A program made the position numbers and the translations under genes. A stretch of 64,000 bases of DNA, from NCBI GenBank assembly GCA_016234445.1, contig JACRBT010000001.1:62001-126000 (forward strand), written 5' to 3'. The notes beneath the pieces are model-generated. The model was not told the origin of the DNA, ran no database searches, and saw only the letters and a program-made list of their open reading frames with translations. Shown piece after piece: positions 7,259 through 16,285 of this stretch. The DNA is from Chloroflexota bacterium. Lineage in GTDB: Bacteria; Chloroflexota; Dehalococcoidia; Tepidiformales; Tepidiformaceae. Position 1 is the stretch's first letter; each line of letters opens with the position of its first letter.

Positions 7259-8548
7259 CTACTTGCAGACGCCCGCGGTCTTGCAGGCCGCCGCGAGGCG
7301 ATTCTGCAAGGTGGCGGCATCTTTGTTGGCGACGAATGCCGTCACGGCATCGCTGATCTCAGTCAGCCAGCCTGGCTTCACCGCGGCGCCGTGGGCGAGG
7401 CTGGGGACGATGGTGTTCGCTTTCCAGTCGGTCATCGCCGACTGGAGGTAGGCGTCGAAGAGGCTCGGGTTGCAGTCGGTGCGGGCGCAGATTGAACCCT
7501 TGAGCGGGTTGAACGCCTCCTGGCCGGCCTTCGAGCCAACCACCTTCAGCCAGCAAAGGACAGCAGCCTTGTTAGGAGCGTTCTTGGGAAGGCCGAAGGT
7601 GTCGGACAGGGCATCGTAGACCCCTTCCGTTCCCGGCGACGGGAGCCAGCCGTAGTTGGTGAAGTTCTTGGCCTTCATGTCACCTTCCAGCCAGTCGCCC
7701 ATGATGGTCATGGCGGCCTTGCCGGAGATGACGAGGTCATTGGCCTGGTCCCACGAGAGCGAGCTGTGGTCGCTGTTCACGTAGTCCAATGTCTTCTTGA
7801 ACGCGTTGAGCGCGTCGGTGACGTTCGCGGCCTTCCAGTCGGTCGCCCCGGTCCAGAGCCCGTTGTAGGCCGTGGCCCCAAGCTTCCCGAGGAGCACCGT
7901 TTCCATCAGCTGGATTGAGGCGAACGAGTCGACGTCGCCCAGTGCAAGCGGGGTGATCCCTTTCGCCTTGAGTGCGTCGGCGACCTTGAAGAAGTCATCG
8001 AGCGTCTTTGGCGGCTGGAGCCCGTTGGCGGTGAAGACCGCCTTGTTGTACCAGAGGACATTCGCCCGGTGAATGTTCACGGGAACCGCGTAGGGCTTGC
8101 CCTGGTACGAAACGATGTCGAGCACGCCCTTCGGGAAGACGTCGTTCCAGCCCTGCTCCTTGAAGAGTGAGTCCAACGGTTCCATGTAGTTGGTGGTCAC
8201 CCAGCTGTCGATGAGCTCGTGGCCCATGTGTACCTGGAACGACCCGGGAGGATCATTGCCCAACATTCGGGTCGTCAGCACCTGGCGCGCCTGCGCGCCA
8301 CCGCCCCCGGCGACCGTTGAGTTGACGATGTTTACGGTTCCACCGCACTGATTCGGGTAGAGTTCGTAGAGCTTCTGAAGCCCTGCCGCCTCGCCGCCGG
8401 TGGTCCACCAGCTGAAGATCTCCAGCTTTCCGGATAACCCACCCGACGGCGTCTTGTCTTCGTCGTCGTCATCCCCGCATGCGATCGCGACAAACATCGC
8501 GGCAAACAGGGCGACCAACACGATTAGCCACCTGGCATGCCTGGACAT
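7259..8548 (-). CDS. Sugar ABC transporter substrate-binding lipoprotein
   Basis: 429 residues, family 1 (MalE-like) solute-binding protein. The N-terminus MSRHARWLIVLVALF leads to a lipobox VAIAC with the lipidated Cys at residue 24, followed by a short Asp-rich linker. The mature part contains the usual motifs (SWWTTGGEAAGLQKLYELYP, then PVNIHRANVLWYNKAVF). The start was taken at 8548 because AGGAAGG lies 7 nt before it; the ATG two codons upstream would be only 1 nt from that site. It leads an operon with two permeases and an ATPase. A GH172-like enzyme is transcribed divergently 229 nt away, suggesting an oligosaccharide ligand. Confidence 0.93.
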   Translation of the reverse strand: MSRHARWLIVLVALFAAMFVAIACGDDDDEDKTPSGGLSGKLEIFSWWTTGGEAAGLQKLYELYPNQCGGTVNIVNSTVAGGGGAQARQVLTTRMLGNDPPGSFQVHMGHELIDSWVTTNYMEPLDSLFKEQGWNDVFPKGVLDIVSYQGKPYAVPVNIHRANVLWYNKAVFTANGLQPPKTLDDFFKVADALKAKGITPLALGDVDSFASIQLMETVLLGKLGATAYNGLWTGATDWKAANVTDALNAFKKTLDYVNSDHSSLSWDQANDLVISGKAAMTIMGDWLEGDMKAKNFTNYGWLPSPGTEGVYDALSDTFGLPKNAPNKAAVLCWLKVVGSKAGQEAFNPLKGSICARTDCNPSLFDAYLQSAMTDWKANTIVPSLAHGAAVKPGWLTEISDAVTAFVANKDAATLQNRLAAACKTAGVCK

Positions 8549-8777
8549 ACCCATCCCTTCCTGACCCGGATTCAGAGGTCGAACCATCATCCGCGCGCTC
8601 CGCCCCACAATGTGAGGGCCATTGGTTCTGCTTCCCCGGCCCCTTCGGTCCAATATCCGATCCTGTATAGCGCCGAGCTGTCATCTGTGGTGCGTTTGAC
8701 CCAGGTGCCCGCTGGTTCGATTGTCCCGGCGGCCCGGCGTTCTGCTACGCTGCCGCGCGACGCACCGGGAGGCATCC

Positions 8778-10010
8778 ATGGCACCTGGCACCGCTAGCCC
8801 ACTCGACGGCCACCCCCTCCGGACGCTGTTCACGAACACCAGTGCCCGCAGCCGGCGCGCTTCGTCGTGGGACCGGACCGGCGGCAACCGCGACTTCCTG
8901 ACCATCGGCCCGGGCGAGACGGTGACCCTCCTCGAACAGGAGGGGCCGGGATGCATCACCCACTTCTACTGCGCGCTCGCCTTCTACGAGCTCACCGACT
9001 ACCGCGACGCCATCCTGCGCTGCTACTGGGACGGGGAGGCCGAGCCCTCGGTGGAGGTCCCGCTCGGCGACTTCTTCGCCATTACGCACGCCCGCGTCCG
9101 GCTGATCCAGAGCCAGATGGTGACCGTGAACCCCGGTGGCGGCTCCTCGCACGGGCTGAACGCCTACTTCCCGATGCCGTTCGGCGAAGGGGCGCGGATC
9201 ACGCTGGAGAACCGCGGCGACCGCCGCCTGGGCGGGATGCTCCCCGCATTCTGGTACCACATCGACTATGAGACCTACGACGAGCCGCTCCCGGCCGAGA
9301 CGCTCCGCTTCCACGCCCAGTGGCGACAGGAGCGCCCGACGGTCGCCATCGGCCCGCCGAACGTCCAGCTTCACGGCGGAATCAACCTCGACGGCGCCGA
9401 GAACTACGTCGCCCTCGAAGCCGTCGGCACCGGACAGATGGTCGGCCTCGTCCTCGAGGTGAACAACGTCGCCGGCGGCTGGTACGGCGAGGGCGACGAC
9501 ATGGTGTTCATCGACGGTGAGCCCTGGCCGCCGGCCATCCACGGCACGGGCTCCGAGGAGATCTTCGGCGGCGGCGCCTGCCCGTCGGTTGAGTACGCCG
9601 GCCCCTACAGCGGGTTCCACCTGATCGAGTCGCCGGACTACGCGGGGCTCGTCGGCATGTACCGCTGGTACCTTCACGACCCCATCCGCTTCCGGCGTTC
9701 GATCCGCTGGACGATTGAGCACGGCCACGCCAACAACTTCGCGAACGAGTACAGCTCGGTGGCGTACTGGTACCAGGCTGAGCCCCACGCCCCGTTTCCC
9801 GCGCTCCCGGGCCGCGACGCGCTCCGGCCGCCGCTCGGGGGGCGCTACGAAGAGGCGCGGGAGACGCTGTTCGGCGCCATGAGGGCGGCGATGGGACGCC
9901 TCCAGGCTGAGCCGGATGCGTTCTTCCGGGTGGCCGCGGCGGGAGAAGGGTTCTACCGGGGCGACTTCGCCGGCGTCATCGCCCGGCTGCGCGCCGAAGG
10001 CCTGGCCTAA
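8778..10010 (+). CDS. DUF2961 / GH172-family glycoside hydrolase
   Basis: 410 residues covering the whole DUF2961 domain, now classed as glycoside hydrolase family 172, which includes difructose dianhydride I hydrolase and exo-D-arabinofuranosidases. The family core HGTGSEEIFGGG near residue 255 corresponds to the GTGxED/E-F segment that supplies active-site acids. Also visible are AFWYHIDYE near 155 and GGWYGEGDDMVFIDGE near 233. No signal peptide is seen, so it acts in the cytosol. The start at 8778 has GGGAGG 5 nt before it; an in-frame start 19 codons upstream lacks one. It is divergent from the sugar importer, so it probably cleaves the imported oligosaccharide. The exact sugar is unknown. 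Confidence 0.88.
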   Translation: MAPGTASPLDGHPLRTLFTNTSARSRRASSWDRTGGNRDFLTIGPGETVTLLEQEGPGCITHFYCALAFYELTDYRDAILRCYWDGEAEPSVEVPLGDFFAITHARVRLIQSQMVTVNPGGGSSHGLNAYFPMPFGEGARITLENRGDRRLGGMLPAFWYHIDYETYDEPLPAETLRFHAQWRQERPTVAIGPPNVQLHGGINLDGAENYVALEAVGTGQMVGLVLEVNNVAGGWYGEGDDMVFIDGEPWPPAIHGTGSEEIFGGGACPSVEYAGPYSGFHLIESPDYAGLVGMYRWYLHDPIRFRRSIRWTIEHGHANNFANEYSSVAYWYQAEPHAPFPALPGRDALRPPLGGRYEEARETLFGAMRAAMGRLQAEPDAFFRVAAAGEGFYRGDFAGVIARLRAEGLA

Positions 10011-10079
10011 CGCGGCTGCCCCGCTCGACCCAGCGAGAGCTTTCTTCTACGCTCCGCGAAACCGTGGGGGAGGTGGACT

Positions 10080-10520
10080 GTGATTCGCCGAATCGACCAC
10101 ATCGGACTCGTGTCGCCGTCGTGGCAGGAAGCCCGCGACGTGTTGCTGGTGAAGATGGGCTTCCCGGTGGCGGATTGGAAGGGTGCGGGCGAGAAAGGCG
10201 TCTACTTCGCCCCGGAGCGGACCGTGAACTACTTCCTCCAGGTCGGCGAGGGCGAGACGGTCATCGAAGTCATCGTGCCCCAGGACGACACCAGTGGCGC
10301 CGCGCGGTTCCTGGCAAAACGCGGCCCCGGGCTGCACCACATCGGCTATGCCGTCGACAACGTGGAGGGCGAAGCAGCGCGGCTGAGCGGCGAGGGTCTC
10401 CGCCGGGTGGACCTCGGTCCGGGGGCCACGGCGGCGTTCTTCTACCCGAAGGAAGTGCACGGCGTACTGACGGAGCTGGTGCCGTTCGAGACCCCGGGAG
10501 TCCGGCTGCACTCGCGGTAG
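10080..10520 (+). CDS. VOC-superfamily protein, methylmalonyl-CoA epimerase-like
   Basis: 146 residues, the usual length for the epimerase. Two VOC repeats each supply metal ligands: His in IDHIGLV, Glu in VIEVIVP, His in GLHHIGYAV and Glu in LTELVPF. The spacing and the GLHHI sequence match methylmalonyl-CoA epimerases, which interconvert the 2S and 2R forms. A mutase large subunit is encoded 23 kb away, consistent with a propionate-type pathway, though the two are not in one operon. The start is GTG at 10080 behind GGGGGAGG. Other VOC activities (dioxygenase, lactoylglutathione lyase) cannot be excluded. Confidence 0.75.
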   Translation: MIRRIDHIGLVSPSWQEARDVLLVKMGFPVADWKGAGEKGVYFAPERTVNYFLQVGEGETVIEVIVPQDDTSGAARFLAKRGPGLHHIGYAVDNVEGEAARLSGEGLRRVDLGPGATAAFFYPKEVHGVLTELVPFETPGVRLHSR

Positions 10521-10537
10521 GCGGCGTCGATGAGGCG

Positions 10538-11689
10538 TCAGCCGGTGGCGAGGCCCTTGTTCGGGGCGATCAGGTACTTCTCGCCCGTAGCCTGCTTCCC
10601 GTAGACCGCTACCTGCTCGATCTGGAGCGCCTCGGCGAGCGAGATCTCCTTCGCGTAGGTGCTGGCGAAGGTCGTCTTGATCTCCGCCGCGACCCGCTCT
10701 CGCAGCTTCTGTGCTGCTTCGGGCCCGATCTTCTGGAGGAAGGGCATGAGCAGCCACCCGCCGATACCCCATGCGAGCCCGAAGGCGCGCGTGAACTCCG
10801 TTGGCCCCCGGTCCAGCCCTCCGTAGATGTAGACCTGCTTGTGGACGCTCGAACCGTAGCGGCTGTACTCCCGCGCGTTCCGGTTTGCGGCGACTTCTAT
10901 CGCCGTCAGGATCTGGCCGGCGATCCGGCCCCCGCCAATGGCGTCGAAGGCGAGCGTGGCGCCGGTCGTGGCGACCGCTTCGATGAGGTCGGCCATGAAT
11001 GTGGGCGAACTGGAATTGCAGACGAAGGCAGCCCCCTGCCGCCTCAGGAGTTCCTCTTGTTCCGGCTTCCGGACGATGTTCACCAGGGGGATGCCGTCCT
11101 CAATGCAGAGCCGGTTGAGCATTTGCCCGAGGTTCGACGCGGCCGCCGTGTGGACGAGCGCCTTGTGCCCTTCCATCCGCATTGTCCCCACCATCCCCAG
11201 GACGGTGAGTGGGTTCACGAAACAGGAGGCGCCTTCGGCCGCGGTGGTCCCGGGAGGCAGCGCCAGGCAGTCGGCGGCCTTGAGGCAGCGGTACTGGGCG
11301 TACATGGCGCCCCCGAAGGCGGCAACTGTCTTGCCGAGCAGCGCCTGCGCCGCGGGCGAGTCACCGGCTTCGATGACCGTGCCGGCGCCTTCGTTGCCAA
11401 CCGGGAGCGATTGGCCGACGCGAGGGGCCATCGCAGCCATCACCGCGGGGGAGAGCCGGGCAGTCAGGGTAGGGCTGGTGCTAGTCCCGCCCGCCACGGC
11501 GGTGCTCATGTCGGCGGCGGCGAACAGCAGCCCCATATCCGAGGGATTGAGGGGCGCCGCTTCCACCCGGACAATCACCTCGTCGGCGCCCGGCGGTGGG
11601 ACCGGGACGTTTGCGAGCGACAGTTCGAGGAAGCCGTCTTGCCTCACTGTCGAGCGAATCTGGAGCCCTGTACCGTTCGAAGCAGCCAT
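10538..11689 (-). CDS. MDR-family zinc-type/quinone oxidoreductase
   Basis: 383 residues. An N-terminal GroES-like catalytic domain (about 1-150, with the segment VRVEAAPLNPSDMGLL) is followed by a Rossmann domain (about 150-300, nucleotide loop near HTAAASNLGQM). GNEGAGTVIEAG near residue 105 matches the MDR signature. Cysteine zinc ligands are not apparent, so it is closer to quinone oxidoreductase/enoyl reductase types that reduce activated double bonds with NADPH. The start at 11689 has GGGAGGG 8 nt upstream and fits better than one 10 codons earlier. It is divergent from the aldo/keto reductase. Confidence 0.85.
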   Translation of the reverse strand: MAASNGTGLQIRSTVRQDGFLELSLANVPVPPPGADEVIVRVEAAPLNPSDMGLLFAAADMSTAVAGGTSTSPTLTARLSPAVMAAMAPRVGQSLPVGNEGAGTVIEAGDSPAAQALLGKTVAAFGGAMYAQYRCLKAADCLALPPGTTAAEGASCFVNPLTVLGMVGTMRMEGHKALVHTAAASNLGQMLNRLCIEDGIPLVNIVRKPEQEELLRRQGAAFVCNSSSPTFMADLIEAVATTGATLAFDAIGGGRIAGQILTAIEVAANRNAREYSRYGSSVHKQVYIYGGLDRGPTEFTRAFGLAWGIGGWLLMPFLQKIGPEAAQKLRERVAAEIKTTFASTYAKEISLAEALQIEQVAVYGKQATGEKYLIAPNKGLATG

Positions 11690-11849
11690 GGTGTGTTCCC
11701 TCCCGGAAAGCCCCCGCATCGCCGTGGGAGCGGCGGGGATGTAAGCAGTCGTAGAAGATCAACCATACCGGCAGCGGAAGAATTCAGACAGCGGCAGCGG
11801 CCCGGGCGGCGTATCCTGAGGTGCCAACCGCGCAGAGGAGAGCACCGCC

Positions 11850-12710
11850 ATGGCAATCGCCACCCAACCGTTCGGCCGGACCGGCCACGACAGCACGCGG
11901 GTCATCTTCGGCGCCGCCGCCCTGGGGCGTTCGAACCCCGAAGAAGCGGCGGAGACACTTCAGCTGCTGCTTCGCTACGGCATCAACCACATCGACACGG
12001 CCGCGAGCTATGGCCGTTCCGAACGCCTCGTGGGCGGCTGGATGCCGGAACACCGCGACCGCTTCTTCCTCGCGACCAAGACGGGCGAGCGTACCTACGA
12101 AGCGGCGCGGGCCCAGATCCGGCACTCGCTCGAGCGGCTGCAAACCGACCACCTGGACCACATCCAGCTGCACAACCTGGTCGACCCGGCGGAGTGGGCG
12201 ACGGCGATGGGACCCGGCGGAGCGCTGGACGCGGCCATCGAGGCGCGCGAGGAAGGGCTGGTTCGCTTCATCGGCGTGACCGGGCACGGGGTGACGGTGC
12301 CGGCGATGCATTTGCGCAGCCTCGAACGCTTCCCCTTCGACTCGGTGCTGCTGCCCTACAACTACACGATGATGGCGAACCCGGCCTACGCGGCGGGTTT
12401 CGACGAGCTGGCGCGGGTGTGCGCGGCGCGGCAGGTCGCGTTGCAGACGATTAAGGGGATCACGCTCGGCCCGTGGGGCGAGAAGGAGCACACCCACACC
12501 ACCTGGTACGAACCGCTGAACCGCCGCGAAGACATCGCGCTTGCGGTGAACTGGGTGCTCGGCCGGGCGGGGACGTTCCTGAACACGGTCGGGGACGTGT
12601 CGCTCCTGCCCGCGGTCTTTGAAGCCGCGGCGAACCCCGGCCCGCGACCGCCGGACGCGGCGATGGAGTCGCTGGTCCGCGATCGGGGGATGGCGCCACT
12701 GTTCGTGTGA
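11850..12710 (+). CDS. Aldo/keto reductase
   Basis: 286 residues, a TIM-barrel NAD(P)H oxidoreductase. The catalytic tetrad is visible: Asp and Tyr in [12 protein letters not shown] near residues 47-58, Lys in LATKTGER near 76, and His in IQLHNLVDP near 107. The family start [19 protein letters not shown] is present. The C-terminal half is closest to the short bacterial aldo/keto reductases that act on small aldehydes. A TATCCT box lies at 11812-11817 upstream. The substrate is not predictable from context. Confidence 0.9.
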   Translation: MAIATQPFGRTGHDSTRVIFGAAALGRSNPEEAAETLQLLLRYGINHIDTAASYGRSERLVGGWMPEHRDRFFLATKTGERTYEAARAQIRHSLERLQTDHLDHIQLHNLVDPAEWATAMGPGGALDAAIEAREEGLVRFIGVTGHGVTVPAMHLRSLERFPFDSVLLPYNYTMMANPAYAAGFDELARVCAARQVALQTIKGITLGPWGEKEHTHTTWYEPLNRREDIALAVNWVLGRAGTFLNTVGDVSLLPAVFEAAANPGPRPPDAAMESLVRDRGMAPLFV

Positions 12711-12729
12711 CGGCAGACTGGCCAGCGCG

Positions 12730-13674
12730 TTAGACGTGCTGTCGGAACCAGGCGAGCGTCTTCGCCCAGGCGTCGGCGGCCGCCGCGGCGTTGTAGTTGG
12801 CGCCCGTGTCGTTGAAGAAGGCGTGGTTGGCGCCGGCGTAGACCTGGACATCGTACGGACGTCCGGTCCTGGCGAGTTCGGTTCGCACCCGGTCCGCCTG
12901 CGAAGTGACCCTGCTATCGAGAGCACCGTAGATCGCGAGCACGGCCGCCTTCGTCGTGGAGAGCTGATCGATCAGGCGGCAGATGCCGTAGTAGGGTACG
13001 GCCGCCTTCACGCCGGGCCCGGCGATGGCCGATTCGAAGGCATAGCCGCCGCCGAAACAGAACCCGGTGACCCCGATTCCCCCGGCCTTCACTCCCTCGA
13101 CTTTCGGGAGATAGGCGGCGTAGGCCTTCATGTCCTCGACGAGGTCGTCGATCTTCGCGCTGCCGAGGGCGCCGGTGTTCGCGGCGGCGTCGGCCTTCGA
13201 ACCCCCGCCGCGGGACACAAGGTCGACGGCCAGCGCGACGAAACCTTCCGCCGCATAGCGCCGGGCGACGTCCTTCGTGTGCTCGTTGAGGCCCCGGTTT
13301 TCGTGGATGACCAGAATCCCCGGGTAGGTCCCGGCGGCAGCCGGCTTCGCCAGGTAGCCGAGGAGCTGGGACCCGGGACCGGCGAAGCTGACGTCCGAGG
13401 CAGTGATGCCCGCGGCCGGTGCGGTGGTCGCCGCCGATGCGGTCGCCGCAACGGTCGTGGTAGCGCCGGTCGCCGGCGAGGGGGTGGCGGATGCGTCGGC
13501 GATCGTCGCCGCGTCGTCGTCGCCGCCACAACCGACGGCGGCAAGGGCGGCGAGGCCGGCGGGGACGCTCCCCATGATCAGGAAGGCGCGGCGGAGGAGG
13601 TCACGGCGGCTCATCCGGCGTTCGTTGTACTCGTCGGCGAATTCTTCGATGAGATAGCGCTGGTACTCGTTCAT
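12730..13674 (-). CDS. Tat-exported lipoprotein dienelactone hydrolase
   Basis: 314 residues. An N-terminal extension MNEYQRYLIEEFADEY precedes the twin-arginine motif SRRDLLRR near residues 22-29, a hydrophobic stretch, and a Cys in AAVGCGG. The protein is therefore probably exported folded and lipid-anchored, with a low-complexity Ala/Thr linker to about residue 90. The DLH domain has nucleophile Cys in TGFCFGGGYAF near 200, Asp in YGALDSRVT and His in GANHAFFND, the Cys-Asp-His triad of dienelactone hydrolases. It would hydrolyse lactones or esters outside the membrane. Divergent from the enoyl-CoA hydratase; the preceding aldo/keto reductase converges on it with 19 nt between stops. Confidence 0.9.
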   Translation of the reverse strand: MNEYQRYLIEEFADEYNERRMSRRDLLRRAFLIMGSVPAGLAALAAVGCGGDDDAATIADASATPSPATGATTTVAATASAATTAPAAGITASDVSFAGPGSQLLGYLAKPAAAGTYPGILVIHENRGLNEHTKDVARRYAAEGFVALAVDLVSRGGGSKADAAANTGALGSAKIDDLVEDMKAYAAYLPKVEGVKAGGIGVTGFCFGGGYAFESAIAGPGVKAAVPYYGICRLIDQLSTTKAAVLAIYGALDSRVTSQADRVRTELARTGRPYDVQVYAGANHAFFNDTGANYNAAAAADAWAKTLAWFRQHV

Positions 13675-13830
13675 CCGTGGCTCCGGGCTGGAGAGGTGGG
13701 GTTCCGGCAGCGGGCGGCTGGCCGCCGTCGGAGGAACGTACCAGAGTGGGCCCGGGCGCGGTATCCTGCGCAGACCGCGGGGGCGGGCGCACCGCAAGGT
13801 TGCGACGTCCTCGCGCCCAGGAGGAAGACG

Positions 13831-14610
13831 GTGCGTAGCGATTTCCAGACGCTGTTGTTCTCGGTCGAAGGAGGGATTGCCCGCCTCACGCTCAATCGCC
13901 CGGAGCGTCTCAACGGCATCACCAACCAGATGATGCGGGAGCTGTACGAAGTCCTCGCCGAACTGCCGGCGATCGCGGCCGCGCGCGTGGTGGTGCTCAC
14001 GGGCGCCGGAAAGGGGTTCTGCCCGGGGGCAGACCTCGGCCACTACAGCTCGGGTGCCGCCGAGGAACCGCTGGCGCAGGAACACTTCCAGCTCACGGCG
14101 ATGCTCCACGAGTTGCCGCAGGTGACCGTGGCGGCCGTGAACGGCGCCTGCGCCGGGGCAGGGATGGGCTGGGCGGCGGCCTGCGACCTGCGCTACGCGG
14201 CCCGCAGCGCGAACTTCAACTCCGCCTTCCTCGGCGTGGGGATCTCGGGCGACATGGCGGGGCCATGGCTGCTACCGCGAATCGTCGGGGCCTCGCGGGC
14301 ACGGGAGCTCTTCTTGATGCCAGGCAAGTTTGCCGCCGAAGAAGCGGAACGTATCGGCCTTGTCTCGAAGGTGTTCGACGACGACGTCTTCCGGGCCGAA
14401 GTCGACACGATCGCGGAACGGCTGGCAGCCTCGGCGCCCCTGGCGATCCGGGCGATGAAGCAGAACTTCATCGCGGCGGAGAACATGAGCCTCCGCGAGT
14501 ACATCCGCGTCGAGACCGAACGCCACCAGCGGACGGGGGCGTCGGAGGATTCGCGAGCCGCGTTCCGGGCGTTCGTCGAAAAGCGCCCGGCAGTGTTCCA
14601 GGGCCGGTAG
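13831..14610 (+). CDS. Enoyl-CoA hydratase/isomerase
   Basis: 259 residues, a crotonase-fold trimer subunit acting on acyl-CoA. The typical start FSVEGGIARLTLNRPERLN is followed by the oxyanion-hole segment GAGKGFCPGADLG near residue 65 and NGACAGAGMGWAAACDLRYA near 110, where family catalytic residues lie. The C-terminal part AIRAMKQNF is also typical. The GTG at 13831 follows AGGAGG by about 6 nt. A VOC protein starts 10 nt after the stop, so the two are co-transcribed. The active-site acids of true hydratases are not both obvious, so an isomerase or hydrolase role is possible. Confidence 0.9.
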   Translation: MRSDFQTLLFSVEGGIARLTLNRPERLNGITNQMMRELYEVLAELPAIAAARVVVLTGAGKGFCPGADLGHYSSGAAEEPLAQEHFQLTAMLHELPQVTVAAVNGACAGAGMGWAAACDLRYAARSANFNSAFLGVGISGDMAGPWLLPRIVGASRARELFLMPGKFAAEEAERIGLVSKVFDDDVFRAEVDTIAERLAASAPLAIRAMKQNFIAAENMSLREYIRVETERHQRTGASEDSRAAFRAFVEKRPAVFQGR

Positions 14611-14620
14611 GAGAAAGACG

Positions 14621-15391
14621 ATGTGGCTTCGATTGCGCCAGATAGCGTTGATTGTGAAGGACGCGGACGCCGTGGCGGCGGACCTCGCGGCGGTGTTCGG
14701 CCTGGAGGTCGCGTTCATCGACGAGCACCTGCCCGGCGCCTACGGGCTCCAGAACCGGCTCCTCCCCGTGGGGACGCAGTTTCTCGAACTGTGCGCGCCA
14801 ATCCGGGAGAACACCGCCGGTGGCCGCTACCTCGACCGGCGCGGGGGCGATGGCGGCTACATGGTGATCTGCCAGTGCGACGACCACGCCCCCCGCAAGT
14901 CGCGGGTGAAGGAACTTGGCATCCGGGTCGTGGCGGCGCAGGACCGCGACACCTCCTGCCTGATGCAGCTCCACCCCCAGGACACCGGCGGCTCCTTCCT
15001 CGAAATCGACTGGCACGCGGGCCCGGACGAGTCGCCGCCGCTGTGGACGCACGCCATCCGGGGCGAATGGTGGAAGAAGGCGCACACCAACCGCGTGCGG
15101 GCGATCGTCGCCGCCGAACTGCAGGACCCGGAGCCGGCGAAGCTCGCGCAACGCTGGAGCGAGATCATCCAGGAGCCGCTGTCGAAGGATGCCGCGGGCA
15201 ACCCCGTGATCAAGCTCGACAACGCGGCGTTGCGGTTCGTCCCCTGTACCGACGGCCGGCCCACGGGGCTGGGCGGGCTCGACCTCGCTGCCGTGGATGC
15301 CGCCGCGGTGCGGGCAGCCGCGGCCCAACGCGGCCTGCTTCGTGACGACGGCGTGATCCTCGCGGGGGGCATGCGCTTCCGGCTGGTGTAG
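14621..15391 (+). CDS. VOC-fold protein with glyoxalase-like domains
   Basis: 256 residues. The N-terminal half (MWLRLRQIALIVKDADAVAA) is a glyoxalase-like repeat with a predicted beta-strand pattern, and LPVGTQFLELCAP near residue 49 matches the VOC second half. The C-terminal half looks like a diverged second module. Metal ligands are not clearly conserved, so it may bind a substrate without the usual catalysis. It starts 10 nt after the enoyl-CoA hydratase, with GTAGGAGAA as ribosome site, implying a joint role in degrading an acyl-CoA or aromatic-derived compound. Function unassigned. Confidence 0.7.
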   Translation: MWLRLRQIALIVKDADAVAADLAAVFGLEVAFIDEHLPGAYGLQNRLLPVGTQFLELCAPIRENTAGGRYLDRRGGDGGYMVICQCDDHAPRKSRVKELGIRVVAAQDRDTSCLMQLHPQDTGGSFLEIDWHAGPDESPPLWTHAIRGEWWKKAHTNRVRAIVAAELQDPEPAKLAQRWSEIIQEPLSKDAAGNPVIKLDNAALRFVPCTDGRPTGLGGLDLAAVDAAAVRAAAAQRGLLRDDGVILAGGMRFRLV

Positions 15392-15535
15392 CCGGGGGCA
15401 GCCAGGCGCCGGGACGGGCCACCGGCCATGACCCTGATCGTCCCCCGGAAGGGAACTCGCCCTTGCCGGGCGGGCCGCGGCTGTGTCACCCTCGCCCGGC
15501 GGGGCCGGGAAGCGTCCTGCGCGAGGGGAATGGCG

Positions 15536-16063
15536 ATGCTGAAGACGAAGAGAATCTCCCACCCGGCCTTTTCGGGCTCCCGCCGCGACGAAACGATCGC
15601 CTTCTACCGCGACCTCCTGGGGATGGAGGTCGTCCTGCTCCAGGGAAACCTGGACGTGCCCGAAGAGGACCACTTCTTCTTCCACGTGGGCGAAGACAAC
15701 TTCATCGCCTACTTCCTCCCGAAGCCCGGAGTGGACACGAAGCTGCCACCGGCGCGCTCCGGTTCGGGCTGGATGGACCACCTCGCGCTCGACGTCGAGC
15801 CGGGGGCGATCGAGGCGTGGTGCGCGCGGCTCGGGGACGCGGGCGTGGAGTTCGAAGGACCGATCGATCGTGGCTACGAACGCTCCGTTTACTTCAAGGA
15901 CCCGAACGGGGTGACGATCGAGCTGTTGTCGTGGCTGACGCCGCTCCCGGAGGGGCTCCCGCAGGCGGTGGTGATCCGGGCGGCGCAGGTGTTCCGTGAG
16001 CTGCGCGGGGCGGACTACATCGAAGACCGGGACGTCCAGGACGCGGTGCGCGGGCTTCGCTAA
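15536..16063 (+). CDS. VOC-family glyoxalase/dioxygenase-like protein
   Basis: 175 residues. It shows the first repeat RISHPAFSGSRRDETIAFYRDLLGM and a second with WMDHLALDVEPG and YFKDPNGVTIELL. Ligand-type residues are His in the first strand (SHPAF), His in MDHLAL and Glu in IELL, the pattern of single-chain VOC metalloenzymes. The start at 15536 was chosen because AGGGG lies 7 nt upstream; an ATG two codons earlier is too close to that site. It follows the previous VOC gene by 144 nt and may be a separate transcript. Substrate unknown. Confidence 0.8.
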   Translation: MLKTKRISHPAFSGSRRDETIAFYRDLLGMEVVLLQGNLDVPEEDHFFFHVGEDNFIAYFLPKPGVDTKLPPARSGSGWMDHLALDVEPGAIEAWCARLGDAGVEFEGPIDRGYERSVYFKDPNGVTIELLSWLTPLPEGLPQAVVIRAAQVFRELRGADYIEDRDVQDAVRGLR

Positions 16064-16095
16064 GGCTGGCCGGTCAAGCCGCTGGGGACCCGGGG

Positions 16096-16147
16096 TGATG
16101 CAATCTGATGCACATCATGTTTCATACGGGTTTCATTCACGTTTGAA
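16096..16147 (+). promoter_or_regulatory. Helically phased direct repeats upstream of SipW/TasA operon
   Basis: TGATGCA occurs at 16096-16102 and 16106-16112, 10 bp apart. GTTTCAT occurs at 16119-16125 and 16130-16136, followed by GTTTGAA at 16141-16147, with an 11-bp period. Direct heptamers on one face of the helix are typical sites of OmpR/PhoB-type or SARP-type activators. The tract is conspicuously AT-rich for this genome and lies 37 bp before a TACATT -10-like box at 16184-16189. Confidence 0.5.
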
Positions 16148-16183
16148 GGGCCGAACTTGTGGACGGGGGGCGGGGCTTTCCCC

Positions 16184-16259
16184 TACATTGGCCGAGCCGT
16201 TCACGCGTTATCCACGATGCTGGACCCGAAAAAGGCCTGCGGTGGCCGATGGGTGAACG
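16184..16259 (+). promoter_or_regulatory. -10 box and structured leader of fibre operon
   Basis: TACATT at 16184-16189 could serve as -10, without a good -35, as expected for an activator-dependent promoter. In the leader, CGTTCAC (198-204 of 16,000s) pairs with GTGAACG (253-259), enclosing an inner hairpin GGCC-TGCGGT-GGCC (16234-16247). The leader runs to the GTG at 16286. It does not carry conserved motifs of a riboswitch I recognise. Confidence 0.35.
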
Positions 16260-16285
16260 AGCCCAAGACGGGGGAGAACCCTCCA

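Noticed and set aside
8596-8701. Promoters of the sugar importer and GH172 genes
   Set aside because: Several TA-rich boxes exist on both strands, but no pair with good -35 and spacing could be chosen.
10064-12454. Plus-strand frame of 796 codons
   Set aside because: Spans several genes in other frames, including the epimerase-like VOC gene and the antisense of the MDR gene, and has no domain motif.
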